Below are positions 34,165 through 44,359 of a stretch of DNA of 60,927 nucleotides, piece by piece (the stretch's first letter is position 1; each line of letters starts with the position of its first letter). Source of the stretch: a virus; IMG/VR virus record IMGVR_UViG_3300017752_004703, positions 1-60,927 of that record; one strand, given 5' to 3'. Made by a program: the position numbers and the translations under genes. The notes under the pieces were generated by a model. It did no database searches, was not told where the DNA came from, and saw only the letters and a program-made list of their open reading frames with translations.

Positions 34165-35325
34165 ATGCCACACCTATTAAAAGAATACTCTAAAAATCTT
34201 GGAGTCCAACCAGTAATGCCAATGGTCAACAGGCATTTCTATCCTATTGAACCTGATAAGTATATCGTCTTACATAACGAACAAGATATACAATCAAAGA
34301 ACTATAGTTATTACCAAATAGCTATTAGTTTAATTAAGAACGTTCTAAAGGCAAACGATTACAAGGTCGTGGTTATAGGCTCTTCTAAAAACCTTATAGA
34401 AGGAGCGGATTATTATTATCCTGATTTATCTTTTAGAAAGTACTGTTATATAATTTCTAAATCATCAGCGTTTATATCTGTAGATAATGCATTAACTCAG
34501 TATGCAAGCTCCTGCAAAATACCAGTGGTCAATCTTTATGGTAACATATACCCTTCTATAACCACCCCTTATTGGTCCAATAAAAAAAATAAAATAGACC
34601 TTGCTCCTGAATGGGATAAAAAACCCTGCTTGTCAATTATTGATCCCAAGGAGTCAATCAACAATATTAAGCCAGAAGATGTAGCTTCCTCTATACTTAA
34701 AGCTTTGGGGTTTTCTGAAGAAATCAAAGTAACTTTTAAAACTAAAAAGAAAAACAAAGCAAAGCATTTTCAGGTAGATGTAATTCCTACTAAATATATA
34801 AGATCTCCTTTGTTTGATAAAAACATTTTAAATATAAGGCTGGACGAAGGAGTGATGAATGAAGAAGCTCTGTTTCATTATTGCACAAATCACATTTGTA
34901 ATATAGTAACTAAAAACTCTTTGTTGGATATAAAGTCACTGCAAAGAATTTCTAAAAATGTAAAAAGAATAATCTTTAAAGCTTCGGAAGTCCCAGCAAA
35001 AATACCTGATATATACTTTGAAGCCCTTAAAAAGCTAGGTATAGATTTCATGTTTTTAGTAGTCAACGAAGATATACTTGACGAAATGAGGCTTGAGTAT
35101 TTTGACCAAGAAGTTGAGTTTGTACAATCAATAAAAGAAAAACCGTCTGATTTAAACATTTCTGATAAATTTATTTCTTTTAAAACCATCATTGATGGAG
35201 AAAAGTCTTATAAATCTATAGCTCATTGGAAAAAAAACCTTGACTCAGACAACAATATAATCGATAATGCTGATTACTGGGAAGAATTAGATTACTTTTA
35301 TATTTATGAGCAAGAAAACAACTAA
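34165..35325 (+). CDS. GT9-like glycosyltransferase C-terminal domain with unknown extension
   Basis: I place the start at 34165 (MPHLLKEYSKNL), two nt after the previous stop; the frame stays open to 34075 but that stretch overlaps coding sequence. Residues 1-190 fit the second Rossmann domain of heptosyltransferase-type GT9 enzymes: DKYIVLHNEQDIQSKNYSYY, YKVVVIGSS, then CYIISKSSAFISVDNALTQY and IPVVNLYGN, the S.D.a..H.A-like motif with the His lost. The remaining 200 residues are not recognised. With the preceding gene it appears to form one GT9 module split over two frames. Confidence 0.6.
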   Translation: MPHLLKEYSKNLGVQPVMPMVNRHFYPIEPDKYIVLHNEQDIQSKNYSYYQIAISLIKNVLKANDYKVVVIGSSKNLIEGADYYYPDLSFRKYCYIISKSSAFISVDNALTQYASSCKIPVVNLYGNIYPSITTPYWSNKKNKIDLAPEWDKKPCLSIIDPKESINNIKPEDVASSILKALGFSEEIKVTFKTKKKNKAKHFQVDVIPTKYIRSPLFDKNILNIRLDEGVMNEEALFHYCTNHICNIVTKNSLLDIKSLQRISKNVKRIIFKASEVPAKIPDIYFEALKKLGIDFMFLVVNEDILDEMRLEYFDQEVEFVQSIKEKPSDLNISDKFISFKTIIDGEKSYKSIAHWKKNLDSDNNIIDNADYWEELDYFYIYEQENN

Positions 35326-36130
35326 AACAAAAGTCGCAAAAAAAACAACAACCAAGAGAGCCCCAAAAGCAAAAAAGCTTTTCGGTCCAGATCTTTATAA
35401 GAGAGATGAACATGGGCTTCTTGATTGCGTGGACTATATCTTCAATGAAGATGGTTCTGTGAACTGGAGAGCTATGATTAAACCAGAGTTTCTTTATCCG
35501 AATAAAGGATGGTTTGATATGCGGGGTCAACAGGTTCCAAGCTCTACAGAAGGGCTTAGGGACAACCAACTTCTAATTATGCTTGGTGGAATTAAGGACC
35601 TTGCTAAATTGAGGGGTTTCCGTTCTGTAAGATATGATGCGAAAAATATAGAAGAGGGCTATGTTACGGCTTCTTGCGGTATAGAGTGGCTTGGTAATTA
35701 TGAATCCTCTAATAACAATATCTACTACGAAGACTATGCTAATGCATCTCTAGAAAATACAGATGCTTTTTGTGAGAAATTCTTAGAAACTATTGCTTGT
35801 AATAGAGCTTTCGTTCGTTGTGTAAGAAACTTTCTTAATATTCATATTGTTGGTGCAGATGAGATTGATAAGTCTGGCAATAGATCTTCTCAGGATAAAA
35901 GCTCTGCCCCTGCACAATCATCCAGCAATTCTCCTATAACGCCTTCTGAGCTTCTTGAAAAGACCTTGAGGGACAAACATGGGGTAGACTCCTTTGATTC
36001 GTTCAAGGACAAACTGAGAGACTTCTGGAAGGATGGCAAGTATGTTAACGAAGAGGTTAAAAACTGGAGCTCTTTCAAGGATATTCCTGCTAAAGAGTCC
36101 AGGAAGCTAATCGGAATACTATCAAAATGA
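35306..36130 (+). CDS. Hypothetical protein, possible ssDNA-annealing (Rad52/Erf-like)
   Basis: The 274-residue protein has a Lys/Thr-rich N-terminus, then a globular domain: RDNQLLIMLGGIKDLAKLRG, RSVRYDAKNIEEGYVTASCG and the helix FCEKFLETIACNRAFVRCVR followed by NFLNIHIVGADEI. That last motif resembles the a.T.A..RAlr..lgi...sa.Ei helix of Rad52/Erf/Sak annealing proteins. A Ser/Gln linker (190-215) leads to a small helical C-terminal domain. Resemblance is from motif order only. Overlap with both neighbours shows co-translation. Confidence 0.45.
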   Translation: MSKKTTKTKVAKKTTTKRAPKAKKLFGPDLYKRDEHGLLDCVDYIFNEDGSVNWRAMIKPEFLYPNKGWFDMRGQQVPSSTEGLRDNQLLIMLGGIKDLAKLRGFRSVRYDAKNIEEGYVTASCGIEWLGNYESSNNNIYYEDYANASLENTDAFCEKFLETIACNRAFVRCVRNFLNIHIVGADEIDKSGNRSSQDKSSAPAQSSSNSPITPSELLEKTLRDKHGVDSFDSFKDKLRDFWKDGKYVNEEVKNWSSFKDIPAKESRKLIGILSK

Positions 36131-36588
36131 TAGAAAGAATATTTACTGGTTCAAGATTCAAGGTATTAATAGATGAAATCTATTCTTTGTTCGAGGAAGA
36201 GAACAAGAACGAAGCCCATCAATGTGGTCTTCTTCACGACAAAGAATCTATAATCAGGAACCTTGGTCATGAAAGCCTTCTTGAGTGGGACGTATTTGTT
36301 TGGGCTAATAAAAATGAGGAAGGAAAGTACGACGCTATGATAATTTTCACTAATGACAAAAATGTAAAATTCAATAAGTTTATATTTTCTGAGTTTGTTT
36401 GGCTTTCAAAAAACCCTAAAGTTGGTTATGAATTATTAAAAACAGCTGTAGCTTACGCCAGAGAGAGAGGTTTTGAATATATATCTATAAGCAGTGTAGA
36501 GAAAACAGAAAAATCAGAAAGAAATGAAAGATTTTATAAAAAGCTAGGCTTCTTAAAAGATACCACAACATATATATCTAAATTATGA
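36127..36588 (+). CDS. GNAT-family N-acetyltransferase
   Basis: The 153-residue protein shows a small GNAT fold: DVFVWANKNEEGKYDAMIIF (strands 2-3), VWLSKNPKVGYELLKTAVAY replacing the acetyl-CoA loop, and the C-terminal RNERFYKKLGFLKDTTTY (motif B: .fY.k.GF). The canonical Q/RxxGxG/A loop is only partly conserved (NPKVGYELL). Substrate unknown. It overlaps its upstream neighbour by 4 nt. Confidence 0.7.
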   Translation: MIERIFTGSRFKVLIDEIYSLFEEENKNEAHQCGLLHDKESIIRNLGHESLLEWDVFVWANKNEEGKYDAMIIFTNDKNVKFNKFIFSEFVWLSKNPKVGYELLKTAVAYARERGFEYISISSVEKTEKSERNERFYKKLGFLKDTTTYISKL

Positions 36589-36752
36589 ATAAACAAGCAT
36601 CAAAAAGAATAAGAAAAATCATTAATCCACAGGACGAGGTGACAAGAAGGGTATACAGAAGAGCTAAAAAGCAATATGTTAAGGTCCCTAAAGCTCTTAG
36701 GGAGGACTTCTTGAAATCTTTAGACTCTATGATTAATGGTGATTCTAATTAG
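36585..36752 (+). CDS. Small basic hypothetical protein (55 aa)
   Basis: A short frame begins in an ATGA overlap with the acetyltransferase stop. The product is strongly basic (SKRIRKIINPQDEVTRRVYR, then RAKKQYVKVP) and could bind nucleic acid; it has a helical C-terminus. Its stop overlaps the end of the converging leftward tail gene by 4 nt. Coupling and frame integrity support it. Confidence 0.55.
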   Translation: MNKQASKRIRKIINPQDEVTRRVYRRAKKQYVKVPKALREDFLKSLDSMINGDSN

Positions 36753-38416
36753 ATCGATGTTTTGTAGTATTTGAAAATGTCAAATTCATTTCCAGATATA
36801 TTACACAAAAGCATTATACCACTGTCCAAGTAAGACAGCTTAAAATCTACAGAGTCATCTTGAGATTTGTTATCTATTATTTTAAACAGAGGGTAACCAA
36901 AGTTTCCAGGTTCTTGTGAGGTTCCTGTCGGTACTATAGTTATCTTTCTAGATTCTACAGAATAAAAATCCTCCTCTTTTCTAAATTCAAAAGTATAATC
37001 AAAAGTTGTATTTGCCCATTTTCCATTTTTGTCTAATATCATTGAGTTATACTCTGGACTGTCATCAGAATATGATTCATATATAGGCTTTACTATTTCA
37101 GGGTTATCCTTATCAACAAAGATTTTATCTAGTACTCCAGATTCATAGTATAATATTGAGTCTATTTTTTGTTCTCTAAATTTAATACTTGCAGAAGACT
37201 CAGAGCTGTCAATTTTAATTTCTGTAGAAGCAATTATGTTATCTGCAGGTTCAATATATTTATCCAAAGATAAAGGTCCAATCATAAATGGCTCACCTTC
37301 GCCTATAAAAGAATAAGGTATAAATTTTAACCAAGTATTTTGGTTGTATTCCATGCCAAAGTCTTCAGTGTAATTTTCGAGCAATGTTTTTTCTTGGACT
37401 TGATTTATTCTTTTTACAAAGTTAAAACCTTCTAAATCTAAACTGTCTCCTTTGTATTCGTACATGTCGACATGAGAATACTGTGTGTATTCTGGGCTAT
37501 TTAGTAATTCGACTTGTAACTGTATTTCTTGTTCTGGTATTTGCCCAGTAAAATAAGGCAAATTAATTATGCCACTGGTTGTTTTAACTGGTTCTTTTAT
37601 ATGGTCTAGTATATAACCGCTACCCATTTCGTCTGAGTATACTCCAAAAGGGTTACTGAAGTCTTTAGATCCAGATGATATTAAAAACGATCCATTGGGG
37701 CTGTAGTCCATTACAACCAATGACCAAGAGCCTTGATTAGAGAAACCTGAGAATTCTGAAGAAAAATTATCGTAGCTTACGTATCCAGATAATTCATTAG
37801 GGTTAAATTCCCATGTTAAAAACCCTTCCCAAGGATAATAAGATCCTTCGTGCAACACTTCTCCAGATGTAATGTATTTAGATACAGTTTGAAAACCATC
37901 GGATTTATACATTTTTCCAGTATATAAATATCCAGATGGCTGAAGATTGCCACTAAAAAACACACCCAAAGATTCATCGTAGTCTGACGATCCTTTACTG
38001 TCTACTGCTTTTATTCCGCTTATTTCTAAGTTATTGGCATACAGAGATATATATCCAGAGGGTGTATAAACACTTGTTTCATCTATAACTGTCCCTATAA
38101 CTCCGAAATCTTTTTTATAGCTTCCAAAGATTGATTCATTATTTTTTTCAGTAAATAACAGCTTATTGTTTTGACCGCTTTGGAAATTTTTTTCTACTAT
38201 GTTCCCATTCTCATCTGTTATATCAAATACTACTCCGTCACAGAAACGGCTTTGTTGTATATTTTCTTTGTTAAACAAAATATCCCCATTTCTGTCCCTT
38301 ATATTAAAGGTTACTTCAACATCTCTTTTTTTATGAATTCCACTTCCAGATCCTAAAGTAGTTAAATCTTGAGAGTCGTAGGTGAAATTTGATTCAAATT
38401 CTTTTATGTCTTTCAT
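36749..38416 (-). CDS. Tail-tip-associated structural protein
   Basis: The 555-residue protein is rich in Ser, Gly, Tyr and Asp and beta strands, with recurring SGY/PSGY elements (TPSGYISLYANNLEISGIKA). It has no recognised domain and no coiled coil. It begins 4 nt after gpJ's stop in the tail operon, the position where lambdoid phages carry side-fibre or J-associated proteins. It probably extends the tail tip or binds the gpJ C-terminus. The similarity in composition to its neighbour supports a virion role. Confidence 0.55.
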   Translation of the reverse strand: MKDIKEFESNFTYDSQDLTTLGSGSGIHKKRDVEVTFNIRDRNGDILFNKENIQQSRFCDGVVFDITDENGNIVEKNFQSGQNNKLLFTEKNNESIFGSYKKDFGVIGTVIDETSVYTPSGYISLYANNLEISGIKAVDSKGSSDYDESLGVFFSGNLQPSGYLYTGKMYKSDGFQTVSKYITSGEVLHEGSYYPWEGFLTWEFNPNELSGYVSYDNFSSEFSGFSNQGSWSLVVMDYSPNGSFLISSGSKDFSNPFGVYSDEMGSGYILDHIKEPVKTTSGIINLPYFTGQIPEQEIQLQVELLNSPEYTQYSHVDMYEYKGDSLDLEGFNFVKRINQVQEKTLLENYTEDFGMEYNQNTWLKFIPYSFIGEGEPFMIGPLSLDKYIEPADNIIASTEIKIDSSESSASIKFREQKIDSILYYESGVLDKIFVDKDNPEIVKPIYESYSDDSPEYNSMILDKNGKWANTTFDYTFEFRKEEDFYSVESRKITIVPTGTSQEPGNFGYPLFKIIDNKSQDDSVDFKLSYLDSGIMLLCNISGNEFDIFKYYKTSI

Positions 38417-38420
38417 TAAA

Positions 38421-41400
38421 TTAATTTATTGTTATTCCATCTAAAACAGCACCATCTATTACGGTGTCTTCTTCAAGAGAGTCTATATTTAAGTTTGTAT
38501 AATATATAGGAGAATCTAAATAATGGCTATAAAAATCATCGTTGTCATACTCAGCCCCAAGCGCTTGTAGGGACAACCTATACTGTCCATTAGCGGTTAT
38601 TTCTTCAAAATCGAAAGTGCTATCTTGTGTATCGTAATATGAATATTCTAGTTCGAACGCAGGTCTAATACCTAATCTATATCCAGTTGCGTTCTTAACA
38701 TTTCTCCAGTCACCTTCTATAGTTATAGTTGTGTTGCCTCCAAGAACTTGTATATTTCTAGCTGTCCATGATACCTTGTCTGGCATAGGTAATGTAAAAT
38801 ATTTAGATTCGTCTACTTCATAATCGCTTGCGTAAGGATCAACATAAACGCTTTGATCTGCATAGTTTGTTTCTTCTATTTCTCTGTACTTGCCGCTTTT
38901 ATACTGAGAGGCTATGACTTGATATGAATGAGAATCCTCTTCCTCAATAGAAGATACTTTGTAAACCCTGTCTACTGTATTTTTTCTTTTAAATCTGTAT
39001 ATAGACCCTTTAGGAATCAATGGTAAAAATATTGAGCTTTCGTCGTTTTGGTCTGCATACAACGTGTAGCCGATACTGTAGTCATCAGCGGCTTGTCCAG
39101 AAGCTATCTTTATATCTTTTATTTGTCTTGTCTCATTTATTTTTATATCAGCATCTATTATTGCCCCTTTTGTTTCCCTGAGGTCAAACCATGAATCGCT
39201 TAAATTGAAGGACTCTGTATCTCTCCCGTCTCCACCTGTTTTAAACTTGTACCAAGGATAATTAAGTTCACTATTGTCAAAATCGGCGAAGTCTTCCACC
39301 CATTCTCCATCTGTTTCGCCGCTGGTGGCTGATATGTATTTATCATAAGTGGGATTATGCGTAAAAGCTTGCCCTGTAGAGAATACCCAACCAGTGTATT
39401 GAGTAGAATACCAAAGGAAGTGTTTTGTTGATCCTAGTTCCCCTGTGTAAAAAGCGTATTCATCTTTTAATACTTTTGTTGATAAGCCTTGAAGCTTTTG
39501 TTCTCTAAATCCTTCTTTATAAGAATCAAATGCATATTCACCTGTCAACCCTTTATTTTTAAAGTTTGAATACTCATTATTTATTTTAAAGAAGTCGTGT
39601 CTTGATCTATCTTGCAATAATATTTCTTCGATATCTTCTATCTGCTGTGAACCAGTTGGGATATAAACAGTCAAATAACCTTCAAAGTTTTCCTCATCGT
39701 AAACATCAGATATTCTTATTGTTTTATCTTCGTTGTTTACCTCTAAAACTCTACCGAAATTGCTTGTTAGCGTTTTAAGTTCATCTTCAATGATAACTAA
39801 ATCTCCAGGTCTTACAAGTATTCCTTCTAGTCCTGTCGAAAACGAAACGTTTTCGTTTTCTTGGGTGGCTTGGTAAAGAAGATGACTTCCATACCTCCTA
39901 GCTTGCGCTCTGTTGGTAACACCAAAAGCATCTATTTTTGTTTTTATTATACCTCTTTCTCTTATATCTTTTTCGTTTTCCAGATATTCAAATTTGGGTT
40001 CGTAGTCATCGTCGGCGTCGATATAAGAAACTTCTACGGCGTTATATTGTTCGTCCTTTAAAAGAGAAGAGTAATTAAAAACGCCTTCTACGACATTACT
40101 ATTGTTAAAAACCATCACTGGTTCTTTTATTCTGTCGTCAGAGAAAGAAACTACTGAATCAGCAAAATAAAACAATCCTTTAAAGTTGCTTGCTATAAGG
40201 TTTAAAGCGTCAAATACTTTTATCTCTCTTTCGAATAAGGTATTACAAGAGTATCTTGGTTGCCTTCCTCCTTTAGGAGAATCAGCCTGAACTATGTTGT
40301 CAGAGACTCCTTCAAAATATCCGTTAACATCGACAGCATCACAGAATCTTGCGATTTTATATAGTTGCCATTTATTTACTTGGTTTTCTTCTATTAAATC
40401 GCCTAAACCTATTTGGTAGTCAGTTAAAAGATCGTAGAGTATCCATGCTGGATTGTCTGACCAACCCAATTTAAAGGTCCCGTCCCAATCCCCATCGTAA
40501 ACTCTTGTTTCCTCTGATTTGCCAGCTGCTTCTAGATCAGTAGCGTTAAGCCAATACCTTTTATCTGTTCCTCCTGGATTTAAAGGGTTGTAATTAGAAG
40601 GAATTTTGATCTTTTTCATTCTAACATCGTATGACCTTGATGGTATTTCTCCGAAAGTTCTCGAATCTACTTTCGTTCCCACTAGAGCAGAGAAAGGATA
40701 ATTCAAGGATCTGGGTACAATTTCAGTAACTTTGCCGAGGTTTACTGTTTTTGATATAAGTGTAGAGTTAGACTCTGTAGATAGTTTGGTTACTCTTACA
40801 TATCTCTCTTTGTAAATTTGTTCAAATCCATATTCTCCTTTACTTACTTCAGGGTCTGGTAATTCAAATGGTTGAACAACAGATCCGCTATACTCAGATT
40901 CAGGACCTGTACTATCTTTGTATAATTGCGTTACATAGCTCAATTGCGATGAGTTATTCATGTTGTCTGGATTACCTATGTCTACTGCCGCTCCTCCTTC
41001 AATCAAAGATATAATTCTAAAAAAACGATCATACACTTTTATAAATTGACCTTTCGTAGTGGAGTTTTGTGGAGATATATAACCAACTTCCACTCTAAAG
41101 TTAACTATAGTAGGAAGCTTAGAGCCTACAACTTTACTTTTGTCCCAGTTTTTTTCGTCAACATGTAAAGTATCCCATAGACCTTCTACATTTAAAGTTA
41201 TATAACAGGATTCAACGTTTGGATTGTAAATAACGTGGGTTATTGGCTGCGCTTTTTCGTTGTAATCTTGTTTGAAACTATTCCATTCTGAAAAATCGAA
41301 ACTTCTAAATCCAAGGTGTTGGGGTGTGGAAGGACGTTTATCACTACTTCCTTCTTCGACGGATACAAGCCAATCTTCTTTTCCAGTCTCTAAATTAATT

Positions 41401-43268
41401 GCCATTTTGGGTATGGTATTTTTAGCTGGAATTCCTTTTCTCCCGTCTTTGTTACTTGTCGAGTTCTGTTCGGAAACGATCAAGGATCTTTGTTTAGGGT
41501 CACCATTTTTATTTAAATAAATGCCGTCTGCCCTAAAATTCTGTAATGCTTGCATCCTTCTATTAAGGTCTACATTAAAAGGTCCTAGCAATCTTTTTTG
41601 TATTTCTCTATCTAAATATATATTTTTGAAAAAACTAAGTGGCTGCTGTTGCCTAGGCCCTGATCCGTCTCGGTATTCTGCTAGTACATTTAAAAAATTG
41701 TATTTTGTTTCCCCTCCTGCCCTTATTCTAGGCATTTTAAAAATACCAAAACTTTTTACTTTCTTATAAAATTCAATCTCAGAATTTAACATACCAAAAC
41801 ATTTTAGTGTGCCTTCTGCTGAGACCTTAGTATTTGAATTTACTGATGACTTAGATATTTCTCCGACTTTGCTTTTAACTTCTACGCTTATAAAATTTAA
41901 ATAAAAACCTTTAATTTGCCCGTTCCATTTGCCTGTATTTGGATCTAAAACAGGAATTAACATATTTATAGAATTCTTATCTCTTGCGTACCAATTATAA
42001 TTTCCGCTATAATCTTCTAGTGTAAAATCAAGTTCGTGTTTTAAAGGTGTCCCATCTAATTCGTTTGTGAATTCATATTCATTATCGGCAGTGTAACCAT
42101 TTAATACATAGCTGGGTTTATATCTAAAAGCGACGAACGGCTTAACTAGATCATCTTGTTTTGTTGCGCTTGAGTTTTGTATTTCAAAGTCAGTAGCTCT
42201 ACCGAATTTACTTTTTACTTGAGTAATAAAGTTGTAAGAGTTGAAAGTATTACCAGAAAGCTCGTAACCATAAGCTTCTAGTTTTACTTTTAAATATTCC
42301 CACTCATATTTATTTGCATTTCTATTGTTAAATATGTCGACAAGGTCGTTCAATCCTTTCCTTGATACAGAGTTGGCTGTTTTTTGAACTCCTGATTCTT
42401 TATAATCTTGTACGCAAGTAGTTTCTGCATAAGAGTAAGGGTTACAAACTCCTTGGGTATACAGGCTCTTGTGATTTCTAAAGACTTCGTTTTCGACATC
42501 GGCCCATGAAGGTGAATATTCAAATATTAAATCGTCACCTACTATACTTTGGTTTATTACGCTTCTGTATACTGTGCTATCGTAATAAAATTTTGAACCT
42601 TGGTATAAAGGCCACTCATATTGACCTCCTTCAGATGCTGGCTTGGTCCACCTTTGGTCGCCGTATTTTTTAACTCCAAGGCTTTTGGTTTTTTCTTTTT
42701 TGCCTTTGTGGTAGTTTACCAAATTAGCTCTTACCCAATAAGACATTGGTTTAGAATTAGAAAAAGATAATCCAGACTTAGATAATATATTTCCTTTAAA
42801 AACGTATGTTTCATATTCTAAAATATTATTATACTTTCCGTATCTGTTTTTGACGACACTCATCGTTGTTTGAAACGCTTTTTGTCTTCTTGGGTTTTCA
42901 AAGTTTAAAGATGTTACTACTGCTATTTCTCTTAATTTACTTATAGCATCCGTTTCTGAATTATGCCCCTCGAAAGCGGCGTCTCCTATTTGTATTTTTT
43001 CTGTTGAAACTGATTGCTCTATTGGTACTCCATTCAAATAAATACCTTGTAGTAACTGACTATTGTCTAGCCTAGAACCAAATCTATTGCAAAGCCCGTC
43101 TATGGGCCCTTGGCACAATAAATCTACAGCTTCTGCGAACTGATAAGAAGCTCCAAGCTTATAAGATCCAACTCTTGGGGGTTGTAATACTGGAGGTTTA
43201 GGTGGGGGCGGTTTTGATCCTCCTTTTTTTGACCCAGCATAAGTAAATTTTTTCTTTAGATGTTTCAT
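38421..43268 (-). CDS. Tail tip attachment protein (lambda gpJ-like)
   Basis: The 1,615-residue protein matches the host-specificity protein J class. The N-terminus has a Pro-rich start (PPPPKPPVLQPP) then GSYKLGASYQFAEAVDLLCQ and GPIDGLCNRFGSRLDNSQLL, the typical s..s.G.i.Gl vgg...if ldgtp start. Residues near 960-1200 hold the hub domains with RYSCNTLFEREIKVFDALNL, VEVSYIDADDDYEP and GILVRPGDLVIIED. The C-terminal 150 residues contain a fibronectin-III-like segment (WTARNIQVLGGNTTITIEGD). Long insertions make it larger than lambda gpJ (1,132 aa). It forms the tail-tip trimer and likely binds receptor. Confidence 0.88.
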   Translation of the reverse strand: MKHLKKKFTYAGSKKGGSKPPPPKPPVLQPPRVGSYKLGASYQFAEAVDLLCQGPIDGLCNRFGSRLDNSQLLQGIYLNGVPIEQSVSTEKIQIGDAAFEGHNSETDAISKLREIAVVTSLNFENPRRQKAFQTTMSVVKNRYGKYNNILEYETYVFKGNILSKSGLSFSNSKPMSYWVRANLVNYHKGKKEKTKSLGVKKYGDQRWTKPASEGGQYEWPLYQGSKFYYDSTVYRSVINQSIVGDDLIFEYSPSWADVENEVFRNHKSLYTQGVCNPYSYAETTCVQDYKESGVQKTANSVSRKGLNDLVDIFNNRNANKYEWEYLKVKLEAYGYELSGNTFNSYNFITQVKSKFGRATDFEIQNSSATKQDDLVKPFVAFRYKPSYVLNGYTADNEYEFTNELDGTPLKHELDFTLEDYSGNYNWYARDKNSINMLIPVLDPNTGKWNGQIKGFYLNFISVEVKSKVGEISKSSVNSNTKVSAEGTLKCFGMLNSEIEFYKKVKSFGIFKMPRIRAGGETKYNFLNVLAEYRDGSGPRQQQPLSFFKNIYLDREIQKRLLGPFNVDLNRRMQALQNFRADGIYLNKNGDPKQRSLIVSEQNSTSNKDGRKGIPAKNTIPKMAINLETGKEDWLVSVEEGSSDKRPSTPQHLGFRSFDFSEWNSFKQDYNEKAQPITHVIYNPNVESCYITLNVEGLWDTLHVDEKNWDKSKVVGSKLPTIVNFRVEVGYISPQNSTTKGQFIKVYDRFFRIISLIEGGAAVDIGNPDNMNNSSQLSYVTQLYKDSTGPESEYSGSVVQPFELPDPEVSKGEYGFEQIYKERYVRVTKLSTESNSTLISKTVNLGKVTEIVPRSLNYPFSALVGTKVDSRTFGEIPSRSYDVRMKKIKIPSNYNPLNPGGTDKRYWLNATDLEAAGKSEETRVYDGDWDGTFKLGWSDNPAWILYDLLTDYQIGLGDLIEENQVNKWQLYKIARFCDAVDVNGYFEGVSDNIVQADSPKGGRQPRYSCNTLFEREIKVFDALNLIASNFKGLFYFADSVVSFSDDRIKEPVMVFNNSNVVEGVFNYSSLLKDEQYNAVEVSYIDADDDYEPKFEYLENEKDIRERGIIKTKIDAFGVTNRAQARRYGSHLLYQATQENENVSFSTGLEGILVRPGDLVIIEDELKTLTSNFGRVLEVNNEDKTIRISDVYDEENFEGYLTVYIPTGSQQIEDIEEILLQDRSRHDFFKINNEYSNFKNKGLTGEYAFDSYKEGFREQKLQGLSTKVLKDEYAFYTGELGSTKHFLWYSTQYTGWVFSTGQAFTHNPTYDKYISATSGETDGEWVEDFADFDNSELNYPWYKFKTGGDGRDTESFNLSDSWFDLRETKGAIIDADIKINETRQIKDIKIASGQAADDYSIGYTLYADQNDESSIFLPLIPKGSIYRFKRKNTVDRVYKVSSIEEEDSHSYQVIASQYKSGKYREIEETNYADQSVYVDPYASDYEVDESKYFTLPMPDKVSWTARNIQVLGGNTTITIEGDWRNVKNATGYRLGIRPAFELEYSYYDTQDSTFDFEEITANGQYRLSLQALGAEYDNDDFYSHYLDSPIYYTNLNIDSLEEDTVIDGAVLDGITIN

Positions 43269-43271
43269 TTT

Positions 43272-43928
43272 TTATTGAGGCAATGATACTTCGGATGGGG
43301 ATTCAGATTTAGTATTGTCGTTTCTATATGCGTTACTTTCCATTGCTTGTAGAGGTAATATATTCTGAGGGTATGTCTTAACAGTCCCCTGAACAACTTT
43401 AGAACCTACTCTCATTCTTCCGTAACCAATTGGTACAACAACCCCTTGCGCTGCCGTGTTTGCTCTGTTGGCAAAAGCAAAAGACTTCCCTAATGCTCCT
43501 ACTGTTGATTCTGCGGCTACTGCATCTGGAAATTCTTGTTTAGGAGCTAATAACATAGACAAACCAGCGGAAAGGAAAATACCTCCGAGAACACTTAGTG
43601 CTGTACCGACAGCTCCTGCCACAGCAGCTCCAGCTATCAATCCAGCTACACCTACTACAGCAGCGACAACACCTTGCCCACAAATTATAGGAACAAAGTC
43701 TACCCTTTTAGGTTTTTGATTTTCTATAGAACTAGCGTCTTTAATTGTTTTTCCGTCAATGATCAAGCAGTATTCTAAACCAAGCTCAGATAGAGCATTT
43801 AACTTCTTTAAAAACCCAGACCTATTAGCTTCTATAGCATCAACAAGTGTGTTTATGTTGTCTATATTTAATTTCAATTCTTCACCAAAATCTTCAGCTA
43901 AGATACCGTGTAATTTTATACTAGTCAT
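43272..43928 (-). CDS. Tail assembly protein (lambda gpI-like)
   Basis: The 218-residue protein has the gpI layout: an N-terminal ubiquitin-like domain (MTSIKLHGILAEDFGEELKL) and EANRSGFLKKLNA, followed by a glycine/alanine-rich hydrophobic stretch near residues 90-130 (VAAVVGVAGLIAGAAVAGAV). The C-terminal half is extended. It is needed for tail-tip assembly. It overlaps the gpK-like gene by 8 nt and precedes gpJ by 4 nt, the same order as in lambda (K-I-J). Confidence 0.85.
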   Translation of the reverse strand: MTSIKLHGILAEDFGEELKLNIDNINTLVDAIEANRSGFLKKLNALSELGLEYCLIIDGKTIKDASSIENQKPKRVDFVPIICGQGVVAAVVGVAGLIAGAAVAGAVGTALSVLGGIFLSAGLSMLLAPKQEFPDAVAAESTVGALGKSFAFANRANTAAQGVVVPIGYGRMRVGSKVVQGTVKTYPQNILPLQAMESNAYRNDNTKSESPSEVSLPQ

Positions 43929-44346
43929 TTATCAAAATATTGTTTTTTATTAATTCGTCTTCAAATTTCTCTAACAGTTCTAATTCTGTTTCTGGGTTGT
44001 TTGGTCTGTATATGTAATATTTTTTTGTGTTTAAGGAATAAACAGTAAAAGGTACTCGACTATTCTCAGACATCAAAATATCAAAATCAGATGGCTCCTC
44101 GTCTCCTATAACATGACTATGAAAAATAGTAATTACTTTGTAAGCATCTTTAAATACTAAATATTGCAACGGATCCAAAACAAAATTATGTCTAGGGTCA
44201 GTAGCTATATTCTTTCCTTCTTGAAAAACATATTCTCCGTCACTAAACCCTACCAATCCACATACTTCATTGACAATGGAAAGCTCGCAAAAACTTGCGA
44301 TCTCTTCTAAACATTCTTTTATTGTTTTAAATTTTTTAGTTTTCAT
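43921..44346 (-). CDS. Tail assembly protein with JAMM domain (lambda gpK-like, lacking NlpC/P60)
   Basis: The 141-residue protein carries the full JAMM/Mov34 metalloprotease signature: E27 in VNEVCGLVG, H76 and H78 in FHSHVIGDEEPSDFD, then S86 and D89 with exactly seven residues after H78. Lambda gpK has this domain followed by a C-terminal NlpC/P60 cell-wall hydrolase; here the second domain is missing. It may cleave a tail-tip component during assembly. It lies between gpL- and gpI-like genes. Confidence 0.88.
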   Translation of the reverse strand: MKTKKFKTIKECLEEIASFCELSIVNEVCGLVGFSDGEYVFQEGKNIATDPRHNFVLDPLQYLVFKDAYKVITIFHSHVIGDEEPSDFDILMSENSRVPFTVYSLNTKKYYIYRPNNPETELELLEKFEDELIKNNILIND

Positions 44347-44359
44347 TTTTATTTATTAA

